From positions 1 through 6,083 of the forward strand of contig CAMHCL010000094.1 of assembly GCA_946183625.1 (NCBI GenBank): a stretch of DNA of 6,083 nt, given 5' to 3'. Below the pieces are notes generated by a model. That model saw nothing but the letters and a program-made list of their open reading frames with translations. It was not told the origin of the DNA and searched no databases. Position 1 is the first letter of the stretch, and the number at the start of each line of letters is the position of its first letter. Source of the DNA: an uncultured Lachnospiraceae bacterium (GTDB lineage: Bacteria; Bacillota; Clostridia; Lachnospirales; Lachnospiraceae). Position numbers and translations under genes: made by a program. Below are positions 1-6,083 of this stretch, in pieces.

Positions 1-834
1 TACCTGATTTTTAATTTTTATCTTACTAAACAGAATAAAAATGAAAATTGATGCAGTTACCATAGTTGGGAAAATGTAAGTAACTGTGCCATAAAAATCG
101 TCATGTGTAAGTATATCAAAATAAGATAAAATATCAGAAAATGCATTTTTTATCGTACCAAACCATAAGAAAACAAGATAAGTTATTAAATACGAAGCAA
201 TTATCACAATAATTGATTTGGATATCTTGGTATTTTTATCAATTTCTGTTTTCTTTATTATTGCACCCATTACGTACAGAAGGGATACCCATATTACAGA
301 GAATCCGCCAAAAAGAAAGAATCTGTCGACAACAGAGTTTAGCAATGAAAAAGAAAGAAAAATTATTAATAACATCTTCTTCGAAGCACTGTCAGATAAA
401 CTTCTCACTCCACCGTCTAATAACGGTTTTAATATATACATCCCAGTATATGCACCAAAATACCAATATGTACCACTGATAACAGGAAACAAAACTTTAA
501 TATAATCTCTGATAGAGACCAGATCTGGTCTTACTGCATTAAATAAAGCAACTACAGCAACTCCATAAAATACAACCATAAACCATATCTCTATGTATCT
601 TTTATAGCTTATTTTCTTTTTCTTTTCAGAATATGATACATATCCGCTTATTATGGCAAAAACATCTACTGCAACATATACTATGATCATAAGTCCCCAT
701 GATGCATAGTATTGAGGCGATTTATCTTCAACACAGTTAACAATCCCACCCCTATTTAAGGTATGGTTAATAACAACCATCAACATGCAGATAACTCTGA
801 GTATATCTATGCCATACGATCTTTTTGAATCCAT
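1..834 (-). CDS. Acyltransferase-3 family integral membrane protein (3' end cut by window edge)
   Basis: The reading frame is open from an ATG at 834 to base 1 without a stop, giving 278 residues and no C-terminus. The protein is strongly hydrophobic, with about eight likely membrane segments (roughly residues 9-26, 46-66, 82-100, 113-135, 153-169, 172-193, 207-225, 251-270). Family hallmarks are visible: the N-terminal GIDILR with Arg13, His24 in VVINHT, DVFAIISGY at 57-65, and the YWYFGAYTGMYILKP block at 123-137. Proteins of this family (OafA/WecH-like) transfer acetyl or other acyl groups to surface polysaccharides, lipids or exported glycans at the cytoplasmic membrane; the Arg and His in the first segment are characteristic conserved residues. 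The substrate cannot be told from sequence. Full-length relatives usually have about 330-370 residues, so perhaps 50-90 are missing. A GGGGG ribosome binding site at 843-847 lies 8 bases before the start. The gene follows def by 36 bases but is much more AT-rich and TTA-rich than its neighbours, suggesting later arrival. Confidence 0.85.
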   Translation of the reverse strand, partial: MDSKRSYGIDILRVICMLMVVINHTLNRGGIVNCVEDKSPQYYASWGLMIIVYVAVDVFAIISGYVSYSEKKKKISYKRYIEIWFMVVFYGVAVVALFNAVRPDLVSIRDYIKVLFPVISGTYWYFGAYTGMYILKPLLDGGVRSLSDSASKKMLLIIFLSFSLLNSVVDRFFLFGGFSVIWVSLLYVMGAIIKKTEIDKNTKISKSIIVIIASYLITYLVFLWFGTIKNAFSDILSYFDILTHDDFYGTVTYIFPTMVTASIFIFILFSKIKIKNQV

Positions 835-870
835 GCAACTATCCCCCAATCCATAAATAAGAAATATAGT

Positions 871-1365
871 TTACTCTTCCTCAATTTCCTCTTCTATCGG
901 CTGAACCTTGTGAAGCTCACCTTCTGCTCTGTCTCTGTAGAGAACTCCATCCAGATGATCCAGTTCGTGACATATACATCTTGCAAGAAGTTCTTCACCC
1001 TCGACCTCGATTTCTTCCATGTTCTCATTAAGAGCACGGCATACAACATGATTAGGTCTTGTTACCTCTCCGGAGAGTCCAGGCAGACTGAGGCAGCCCT
1101 CTTCTCCTGTCTGCTCACCATCTGAGCTGATTATTTCAGGATTGATAAGTGTGATTGGTTCCGGTTCTTCCATTCCTACATCAATTACAACAATCCTTCT
1201 AAGTACTCCTACCTGAGGTGCAGCAAGGCCAACACCATTAGCCTCGTACATAGTTTCATACATATCCTCAATAAGTTCCTTAAGTCTTGGAGTAAGCTCC
1301 TTTACAGGCTTACATTTCTTTCTGAGGACTTCGTCTCCCTCAACTCTGATATTTAATAACGCCAT
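871..1365 (-). CDS. def: Peptide deformylase
   Basis: This metalloenzyme removes the formyl group from the initiator methionine of new proteins in the cytosol. The 164-residue product carries all three deformylase motifs: GVGLAAPQVG at 44-53, EGCLSLPG at 89-96 with metal ligand Cys91, and HELDH at 133-137 with metal ligands His133 and His137 and catalytic Glu134. Length and the EGCLS-x-PG form fit a type 1 (E. coli-like) enzyme without the insertions of type 2 enzymes. The tail is very acidic (EEEIEEE). I chose the ATG at 1365 because MALLNIRV matches the usual family N-terminus and an AGGAG ribosome binding site lies 7 bases upstream. The in-frame ATG at 1398 would add 11 atypical residues and overlap priA. 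The gene begins 22 bases after the priA stop. In many bacteria fmt follows def; here an acyltransferase does. Confidence 0.98.
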   Translation of the reverse strand: MALLNIRVEGDEVLRKKCKPVKELTPRLKELIEDMYETMYEANGVGLAAPQVGVLRRIVVIDVGMEEPEPITLINPEIISSDGEQTGEEGCLSLPGLSGEVTRPNHVVCRALNENMEEIEVEGEELLARCICHELDHLDGVLYRDRAEGELHKVQPIEEEIEEE

Positions 1366-1372
1366 TTTATTT

Positions 1373-1377
1373 CTCCT
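1373..1377 (-). promoter_or_regulatory. Ribosome binding site of def
   Basis: AGGAG on the minus strand, 7 bases before the ATG at 1365, inside the 22-base priA-def spacer. It decides the def start in favour of 1365 over the longer in-frame ATG at 1398, which would place this site within the coding region. Confidence 0.85.
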
Positions 1378-1387
1378 AATATTTAGT

Positions 1388-3454
1388 TTACATAACATTC
1401 ATTGGGTTGAAGTCAAAACTAACTTCAACGTCGTTTTCATCAAATGTACTGAACACTTCCTGTATGTGTTCTGAAATACCTATCAGCTTATCATGCTCCG
1501 CTGATTTAATATAGATTACCCTGCGGTAAATATCGTTTATGCGGTAGATATATGCTTCAGCAGGGCCGATTACATCTGTCTCACAGCCTCTCACACCCTT
1601 TGTATCAGATGTTGCTTTAACATCCTGCACATAGGTCTTCGCTGCCTCTGCAAGCGCATCTGCCACCTTTACAGCATTATCCTCCTTTGCAGAGGTAACA
1701 AGTACACACAGAAGTTCATAAACAGGTGGATAATGAAGAATCCGCCTGTAAGCCATTTCATAATCATAAAAGCTTCTATAATTCTGAGCAGCCGCCGTCT
1801 CTATGGCATAATGCTCCGGCTGATAAGTCTGGATCACAACCGTTCCCCTGGAATCTCCGGTTCGTCCGGCTCTTCCCGATGCCTGAGTCAACAGGTCAAA
1901 TGTACGCTCTGCCGATTCAAAATCATTATCGAACAGGCTCAGATCTGCCAGTACATTTCCAACCACAGATACATTTCCGAAGTCATGTCCCTTGACTATC
2001 ATCTGAGTTCCGATAAGGCAGTCAGCTTCATGGTTTCTGAATTTACTGATAATGGCACCATGAGCGCCCTTTGCAGTTGTAGTATCCTTATCCATACGAA
2101 GAGTCCTGATAGAAGGAAAAAGCTTTTTAACTTCCTCTTCCAGCTTCTGGGTTCCGGTTCCATAACCGCCTATAAGCTTGGAATGGCACTTCGGACATTC
2201 TGTAGGACTGTTTTCCGTATGTCCGCAATAATGACATATAAGTTTTCTGCTGTTGTAGGTCTCATGAAGTGAGAGCGACACGTCGCATCTAGGGCATCTT
2301 ATAACCTCTCCACAGCTCCTGCAGGATACGAAAGAATTATAGCCTCTCCGGTTTATGAACAGCATGACCTGTTCTCCTGACTTAAAGGCTGCATCCATGC
2401 TGTCATAAAGCTTACGTGAAATGATGCTTCTGTTTCCCTTTGCCAGCTCATCACGAAGATCCACTATGTGTACATCCGGCAGAGTTGCACCTGCCACACG
2501 GGAATCAAGCGTATAGAGCTTATATTCACCATTCAGAGCCTTATAGTATGTTGATATGGCCGGCGTAGCTGATCCCAGCACCACCGATGCGCCATCCATG
2601 CGTGCCCTCTCTATGGCAACCTCTCTCGCATGGTATTTAGGGGTCATTTCGCTCTTATAAGCCATGTCATGCTCTTCATCTATAACTATCAGCCCCAGGT
2701 TCTCAAAAGGGGCAAATAGAGCCGATCTGGGGCCTATAATGATATGTGTCTTCCCTTCGCGACATTTCATGAATTCCCTATACTTCTCTCCATCACTGAG
2801 ACGTGAATTAAGAATGGAAATGGAATCCTGGAAATGTGTCTTAAAACGAGCTACAGTCTGATATGTCAGCGCTATCTCAGGAACAAGGATTATTACATCT
2901 CTTCCCTGACTGATAACGTGATCAGCCATAGCTATATATACTTCCGTCTTTCCACTGCCTGTTATGCCATGAAGCAGGTACGTGTTCCTGTCACCGGCAT
3001 CCCAGTCTGTCTTAAAATCTTCAAATACGGCCTGCTGGTCATCACTCAGATTGCTGATCTTCTCAAAATCAGGTATGTACTCATTTGTACTTATCTGTGT
3101 CTTACGCTCTCTGACCTTCTTTTTTACAGGCATTACAGTTTTCAGGGCAGCTATCATCGTTGAGCCATACTCTCTCCTCATCCATGCAGCCAGGCGGATC
3201 AATTTGCTTTCAACTGCAATATATCCTTCCTCTACGCCTGTTACGTATTTCAACTTATCCACGTCCCAGGAAGGTTCTTCAGTGATACGCACAACATATC
3301 CTGTCCTTCGCCTGTTGCCCTGTCCAAATGGAACAGTAACCTTGGAGCCTACGCCGACCTCAGTTTCCAGTTCCTCTGGTATTATATACTGAAAGGGTCT
3401 ATCTACTCCTTCATGCGAAATATCTATTATTATATCCGCATATTTTTGTGACAT
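1388..3454 (-). CDS. priA: Primosomal protein N' (replication restart helicase PriA), short form
   Basis: PriA recognises stalled or collapsed forks and D-loops and helps reload the replicative helicase; it is a superfamily 2 3'-5' DNA helicase. Visible in order over 688 residues: the 3'-DNA-binding domain (about 1-110, with DRPFQYIIP and GSKVTVPFG); a Q-like motif LSDDQQAVFEDF at 136-147; Walker A GITGSGKTEVY at 163-173 with Lys169; DEEH at 259-262 followed by the aromatic-rich loop region; GSATP at 294-298; eight zinc-binding cysteines in four CxxC pairs (378/381, 387/390, 407/410, 420/423); motif V GTQMIVKGHDF at 482-492; motif VI QASGRAGR at 524-531; and a C-terminal domain. The stretch between the 3'-binding domain and helicase core is only about 25 residues, too short for the usual winged-helix domain. 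The ATG at 3454 has GGAGG 6 bases upstream and lies inside the murE end, overlapping it by 44 bases, so translation may be coupled. Confidence 0.97.
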   Translation of the reverse strand: MSQKYADIIIDISHEGVDRPFQYIIPEELETEVGVGSKVTVPFGQGNRRRTGYVVRITEEPSWDVDKLKYVTGVEEGYIAVESKLIRLAAWMRREYGSTMIAALKTVMPVKKKVRERKTQISTNEYIPDFEKISNLSDDQQAVFEDFKTDWDAGDRNTYLLHGITGSGKTEVYIAMADHVISQGRDVIILVPEIALTYQTVARFKTHFQDSISILNSRLSDGEKYREFMKCREGKTHIIIGPRSALFAPFENLGLIVIDEEHDMAYKSEMTPKYHAREVAIERARMDGASVVLGSATPAISTYYKALNGEYKLYTLDSRVAGATLPDVHIVDLRDELAKGNRSIISRKLYDSMDAAFKSGEQVMLFINRRGYNSFVSCRSCGEVIRCPRCDVSLSLHETYNSRKLICHYCGHTENSPTECPKCHSKLIGGYGTGTQKLEEEVKKLFPSIRTLRMDKDTTTAKGAHGAIISKFRNHEADCLIGTQMIVKGHDFGNVSVVGNVLADLSLFDNDFESAERTFDLLTQASGRAGRTGDSRGTVVIQTYQPEHYAIETAAAQNYRSFYDYEMAYRRILHYPPVYELLCVLVTSAKEDNAVKVADALAEAAKTYVQDVKATSDTKGVRGCETDVIGPAEAYIYRINDIYRRVIYIKSAEHDKLIGISEHIQEVFSTFDENDVEVSFDFNPMNVM

Positions 3455-4994
3455 CCTCTTCCTCCAAAACTTCTCTTATCAAATCTCTTTCGTCCATATG
3501 GTACTTCTTACCATTTATTTCCTGATAATCCTCATGACCCTTTCCGGCCATAATGATTATATCTCCCGGACGAGCATTCATTATGGCATATCTTACCGCC
3601 TCTTTACGATCAACGATAGCCACATACTCTCCATCCGACTTTGCTATTCCAACCTTTATATCTTCAATGATATCTTCAGGTTTTTCATTTCTAGGATTAT
3701 CACTTGTTATGATAGTGAAATCTGCATACTTTCCTGATACTTCTCCCATCTCATAACGTCTTGACTTAGCTCTGTTTCCACCGCAGCCAAAAAGCGTTAC
3801 AAGTCTCTCAGGCTTATATTCACGGATTGCCTCAAGCAATGACTGAAGAGCCATTCCATTATGAGCATAGTCAATCATGAGAGTAAATTCATCCGATATA
3901 GGGATCATTTCAACTCTTCCTGTAACCTTTATGGATTCAAGAATTCTCTGGATGTCTTCAAACGGTACTCCCATGCGGTCAGCAACAGCTATAGCCGCAA
4001 GAGAATTATGAATACTGAAATCTCCCGGAAGATCAACTGTAACTTCGCCTTCAATCTCGCCCTGAAGGTCAAACTTTATGCCAAGAACTCCTGCTGCAGA
4101 AAACAGCTGGTGGCCGGAAGCTATATAGTTAGTATCAAACTCATCCTCATCAATCTTGTAAGTAGGATTCTTGCCAAATGTATATACGTCACAGGTTGAA
4201 TTCAGAAGCATATATTCTGATTCAGGCTCATCTATGTTGAAGATACCTGTTCTGCAGAGAGTAAAGAGCTTAGCCTTGCAATCTCTATATTCTTCGTAGC
4301 TTTCATGTTCATTTGGTCCTATATGATCCGGAGACAGATTAGTGAAGATACCATAATCAAAATCAACGCCTGCAACTCTGTCCATCATAAGTCCCTGGGA
4401 AGAAACCTCCATAACAACTGTATCAAGGCCGTTATTAACCATATCTCTGAAGGTCTTGTGAAGAACTATATTCTCAGGAGTTGTATTGGCTGCAGGTATA
4501 CTCTGCTTTCCATCCTGGATTTCAATAGTTCCTATGAGGCCTACGTTATGTCCTGCAAGAGTAAGCATCTCCCATATCATATAGGATGTTGTAGTCTTAC
4601 CCTTAGTACCAGTTATTCCAATTACTGTAAGCTCTCTGGAAGGATTTCCATAGAACTGTGAACTGATCATACCCATAGCATATCTGGCATTATCTACATG
4701 AACTACAGTGACACTGTCATCATCCAGTCCTTCAAAATCTCCTCTGGCAGCCATATCAGCCTCCAGTATCTCTGTAAGTCCTTCTTCATCCTTTTCAGTA
4801 ATAATAACAGCCGCTCCATTCCTTATAACGTCAGGAATAAAGCTTGCTCCATCAACCTTAGCTCCAGGGATGGCAAAATAAAGGCATCCTCCCTGAGTCT
4901 TCCTGGAGTCATTTGTTATTGATTTAACATCTATATCTGAAGTTCCACATATTATATCGTATTCCAAATCTGATAGCAGTTTTTGTAGATTCAT
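3411..4994 (-). CDS. murE: UDP-N-acetylmuramoyl-tripeptide synthetase (MurE-family, predicted meso-diaminopimelate-adding)
   Basis: This cytosolic Mur ligase uses ATP to add the third amino acid to UDP-MurNAc-L-Ala-D-Glu in peptidoglycan synthesis. The 527 residues show an N-terminal UDP-binding domain (about 1-120, SITNDSR at 25-31), the ATP-binding P-loop GITGTKGKTTT at 126-136, NTTPE at 170-174, the central domain with CKAKLF at 239-244 (Lys240 the probable carbamylated lysine), DYAH at 375-378, and the C-terminal domain with FGCGGNR at 402-408 and GKGHEDYQ at 484-491. DNPR at 432-435 is the signature of enzymes that bind meso-diaminopimelate, rather than the lysine-type DNPA. Several motifs are off the textbook form (EVSSQG, SPDHIGPNEH, DYAHNG), placing it in a divergent MurE subfamily; whether it is the only MurE in the genome cannot be seen. 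The ATG at 4994 is preferred over an in-frame TTG at 5015 because GGAGGG lies just upstream and the TTG falls in a U-rich tract. Its last 13 residues overlap priA. Confidence 0.93.
   Translation of the reverse strand: MNLQKLLSDLEYDIICGTSDIDVKSITNDSRKTQGGCLYFAIPGAKVDGASFIPDVIRNGAAVIITEKDEEGLTEILEADMAARGDFEGLDDDSVTVVHVDNARYAMGMISSQFYGNPSRELTVIGITGTKGKTTTSYMIWEMLTLAGHNVGLIGTIEIQDGKQSIPAANTTPENIVLHKTFRDMVNNGLDTVVMEVSSQGLMMDRVAGVDFDYGIFTNLSPDHIGPNEHESYEEYRDCKAKLFTLCRTGIFNIDEPESEYMLLNSTCDVYTFGKNPTYKIDEDEFDTNYIASGHQLFSAAGVLGIKFDLQGEIEGEVTVDLPGDFSIHNSLAAIAVADRMGVPFEDIQRILESIKVTGRVEMIPISDEFTLMIDYAHNGMALQSLLEAIREYKPERLVTLFGCGGNRAKSRRYEMGEVSGKYADFTIITSDNPRNEKPEDIIEDIKVGIAKSDGEYVAIVDRKEAVRYAIMNARPGDIIIMAGKGHEDYQEINGKKYHMDERDLIREVLEEEDVTKICGYNNRYFA
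3461..3465 (-). promoter_or_regulatory. Ribosome binding site of priA, inside murE coding sequence
   Basis: GGAGG on the minus strand, 6 bases before the priA ATG at 3454. It lies within the murE reading frame, so ribosomes finishing murE pass over it. This supports the upstream priA start and hence the 44-base overlap. Confidence 0.8.
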
Positions 4995-4998
4995 ATTT

Positions 4999-5004
4999 CC
5001 CTCC
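4999..5004 (-). promoter_or_regulatory. Ribosome binding site of murE, joined to a U-rich run
   Basis: GGAGGG on the minus strand; its GGAGG core ends 5 bases before the ATG at 4994. It rules out the in-frame TTG at 5015. It directly follows the U-rich run of the upstream hairpin, so hairpin and initiation region are packed against each other. Confidence 0.8.
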
Positions 5005-5041
5005 AAAAACAACAAAAAGCGAACATTAAAATGTTCGCTTT
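5005..5041 (-). terminator. Terminator-like hairpin between rpoZ and murE
   Basis: A perfect 11-base inverted repeat, AAAGCGAACAT (5016-5026) and ATGTTCGCTTT (5031-5041), encloses a 4-base loop. In the minus-strand transcript the stem is followed by TTTTT-G-TT-G-TTTTT (the first three T's close the stem), the layout of an intrinsic terminator. It begins 13 bases after the rpoZ stop and ends at the murE ribosome binding site. No room exists for a separate murE promoter after it, so it probably acts as a partial terminator, attenuator or 3'-end stabiliser, not an absolute stop. The stem has only a few G-C pairs, so efficiency is likely moderate. On the plus strand the downstream T run is poor. 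Confidence 0.7.
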
Positions 5042-5054
5042 AATTGTTATTTAA

Positions 5055-5291
5055 TTACTCATCATCACCAACTATTTTGATCTTGCCTTCATAAAGCTCA
5101 TCAACAGCAATTGATAGTGGCTTTTTACCTTGTGTATCGCTAACCAGAGGTTCTTCACCGTCTATCAGCTGTCTTGCTCTCTTAGCTGTAGCAAGCACGA
5201 TTGAGTAACGGCTCTGTACAACCGGCTGTTCGCCCGGCTCAATTCCCTCGTTTGCTATTTCCATAAGGTCTGAATAAGATGGATGTATCAT
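5055..5291 (-). CDS. rpoZ: DNA-directed RNA polymerase omega subunit
   Basis: Omega is the small subunit that helps fold and hold beta' in the RNA polymerase core. The 78-residue product contains the conserved helix region RYSIVLATAKRARQLIDG at 28-45 and the block KPLSIAVDELYEGKI at 57-71, both typical of Firmicute omega, and has the usual short length with an acidic end (GDDE). The start ATG at 5291 has AAAGGAG 9 bases upstream. It follows gmk by 37 bases, the classic gmk-rpoZ pairing of many bacteria. A terminator-like hairpin starts 13 bases after its stop codon, which could make rpoZ more abundant than the genes behind it. Confidence 0.96.
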   Translation of the reverse strand: MIHPSYSDLMEIANEGIEPGEQPVVQSRYSIVLATAKRARQLIDGEEPLVSDTQGKKPLSIAVDELYEGKIKIVGDDE

Positions 5292-5328
5292 TTGTATAAA
5301 CTCCTTTCAAAAGACAGGCGATCATCGT

Positions 5329-5949
5329 CTATCTTGTGTAATCTTCAAGTTGTTTTTTAATGTCTATCAGGAACTCTGTCTGATTCTCCTTCTTGCATCT
5401 GTCAGCAACTACTACAGAATTAACTGCATCTACGCAAGCTTCAAGATCATCATTTATGATTATGTACTCATAGGATGGCATGGTCTCTGCTTCTTCAGCC
5501 GCTCTCCTTATTCTCTTCTCAACTACATCAGCTGATTCTGAGCCTCTTCCTACAAGTCTGTCCTTCAGAGTAACTATATCCTTGGTAGTTATAAATATAA
5601 GCATGGCATCCGGATACTGGGACTTGATATTCATAGCTCCCTGTACCTCGATCTCAAGGATCACATCCTTGCCTTCAGCAAGCTCTTCCTCAACGAACTT
5701 CCTAGGAGTTCCATAATAGTTCTCAACATACTGAGCCCACTCTATAAATCCATTATAGTCTATAAGGGACTTAAATTCGTCAACGGTCTTGAAATAATAA
5801 TCTCTTCCATCGACCTCTCCCTCACGTGGTTCTCTTGTTGTTGCAGATATAGACAGACTGTAATTATACTTCTCTACGAGTCTTTTTACAACTGTTCCTT
5901 TACCTGCTCCGGAAAAACCGGATATAACTATAAGTCTTCCTCTTGCCAT
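5329..5949 (-). CDS. gmk: Guanylate kinase
   Basis: This cytosolic enzyme phosphorylates GMP to GDP with ATP, supplying GTP and dGTP and recycling GMP. At 206 residues it has the normal length. The P-loop GFSGAGKGT lies at 11-19 with Lys17; it has Phe where the textbook motif has Pro (GPSG). The GMP-binding segment SATTREPREGEVDGRDYYF at 35-53 provides Ser35, Arg39, Arg42 and Tyr51, and further contacts are Glu70, Tyr79 and Thr81 (YYGT), and EIEVQGA at 99-105. The lid region with RLVGRGSE lies near 131-138. The start ATG at 5949 has a modest AAAGG site 9 bases upstream. It follows the yicC stop by 28 bases and precedes rpoZ, as in many Firmicutes; no remA (DUF370) gene sits between yicC and gmk. 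Confidence 0.98.
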   Translation of the reverse strand: MARGRLIVISGFSGAGKGTVVKRLVEKYNYSLSISATTREPREGEVDGRDYYFKTVDEFKSLIDYNGFIEWAQYVENYYGTPRKFVEEELAEGKDVILEIEVQGAMNIKSQYPDAMLIFITTKDIVTLKDRLVGRGSESADVVEKRIRRAAEEAETMPSYEYIIINDDLEACVDAVNSVVVADRCKKENQTEFLIDIKKQLEDYTR

Positions 5950-5977
5950 ATCTATCTACCTTTATGCTTATTTGACA

Positions 5978-6082
5978 TTATTCGATGTTCTGTACTTGTT
6001 CTCTGATTTTCTCTATACAGGTCTTAAGATCTATACCTATATCAGTAACTGTAAGAGTATCTGATTTCGACAGAGTCGTGTT
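5978..6082 (-). CDS. yicC: YicC/YloC-family endoribonuclease, C-terminal fragment (5' end outside window)
   Basis: Only the last 34 codons and the TAA stop at 5978-5980 are present. They encode a segment starting NTTLSKSD and ending KIREQVQNIE. The ending is a near-exact form of the conserved YicC/YloC C-terminus, and the preceding N-T-x-x-S-K-S pattern also fits the family. These are RNA-cleaving stress-associated proteins encoded next to gmk in many bacteria, which supports the call. Catalytic residues cannot be checked because the rest lies beyond the right edge. The 28 bases to gmk hold no visible terminator or promoter, so the two are probably co-transcribed. Confidence 0.85.
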   Translation of the reverse strand, partial: NTTLSKSDTLTVTDIGIDLKTCIEKIREQVQNIE

Positions 6083-6083
6083 A

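Noticed and set aside
213..505. Two overlapping plus-strand frames of 88 and 95 codons near the left edge
   Set aside because: They are opposite the acyltransferase frame, which runs 278 codons without a stop, has a ribosome binding site and carries clear family motifs.
835..900. Possible promoter for the acyltransferase around TTGAGG and TATATT
   Set aside because: The two elements are only about 10 bases apart instead of about 17, so they do not form a credible sigma-A promoter.
1366..1398. Longer def product starting at the ATG at 1398
   Set aside because: It would add 11 residues unlike any deformylase N-terminus and overlap priA, while the ATG at 1365 has a well-spaced AGGAG.
1733..2272. 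Open frame of 179 codons on the plus strand, and other plus-strand frames opposite priA and murE
   Set aside because: They lie antisense to strongly supported genes, lack convincing ribosome binding sites and resemble no family; they are by-products of the minus-strand codon pattern.
4995..5015. Longer murE product starting at a TTG at 5015
   Set aside because: The TTG falls in the U-rich run of the hairpin with no ribosome binding site; the ATG at 4994 has GGAGGG just upstream.
5312..5330. Short inverted repeat AGAC/GTCT between gmk and rpoZ
   Set aside because: Four-base arms around an 11-base interval without a U-run are too weak to call a hairpin.
5917..5919. Gmk P-loop with Phe instead of Pro (GFSG) as a sign of altered function
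   Set aside because: All catalytic and GMP-contact positions are kept and the proline is not catalytic; this looks like ordinary lineage variation.

Overview
The window reads as one continuous minus-strand gene run from an anaerobic Firmicute, most likely a Clostridia member of the Lachnospiraceae (Butyrivibrio/Pseudobutyrivibrio-like). This rests on the housekeeping order yicC-gmk-rpoZ-murE-priA-def, strong GGAGG-type ribosome binding sites, moderate GC, and the sequence style of the proteins (very acidic Def tail, a divergent MurE subfamily). The genus is an inference.

Layout in transcription order (right to left): the C-terminal end of a YicC/YloC-family endoribonuclease (5978-6082, cut by the window edge); gmk, guanylate kinase (5329-5949); rpoZ, RNA polymerase omega (5055-5291); a terminator-like hairpin with a U-rich run (5005-5041) directly before the murE ribosome binding site; murE (3411-4994); priA (1388-3454), overlapping murE by 44 bases; def, peptide deformylase (871-1365); and a large 5' part of a membrane acyltransferase of the Acyltransferase-3 family (1-834, running off the left edge). 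That last gene has no stop inside the window and occupies what would otherwise look like an 830-base empty stretch.

The core genes link nucleotide supply (gmk), transcription (rpoZ), cell-wall precursor synthesis (murE), replication restart (priA) and N-terminal protein maturation (def). Spacers are short (22-38 bases) or negative, so co-transcription is likely, with the hairpin after rpoZ a possible point of partial termination. The acyltransferase differs from the rest: it is visibly AT-rich, uses TTA for leucine often, and sits where fmt commonly follows def.

No mobile element, CRISPR array, tRNA or rRNA is visible. I do not see a new multi-gene system. The points most worth a second look are a PriA that appears to lack the winged-helix domain, the divergent MurE, the hairpin that abuts the murE ribosome binding site, and the foreign-looking acyltransferase after def.
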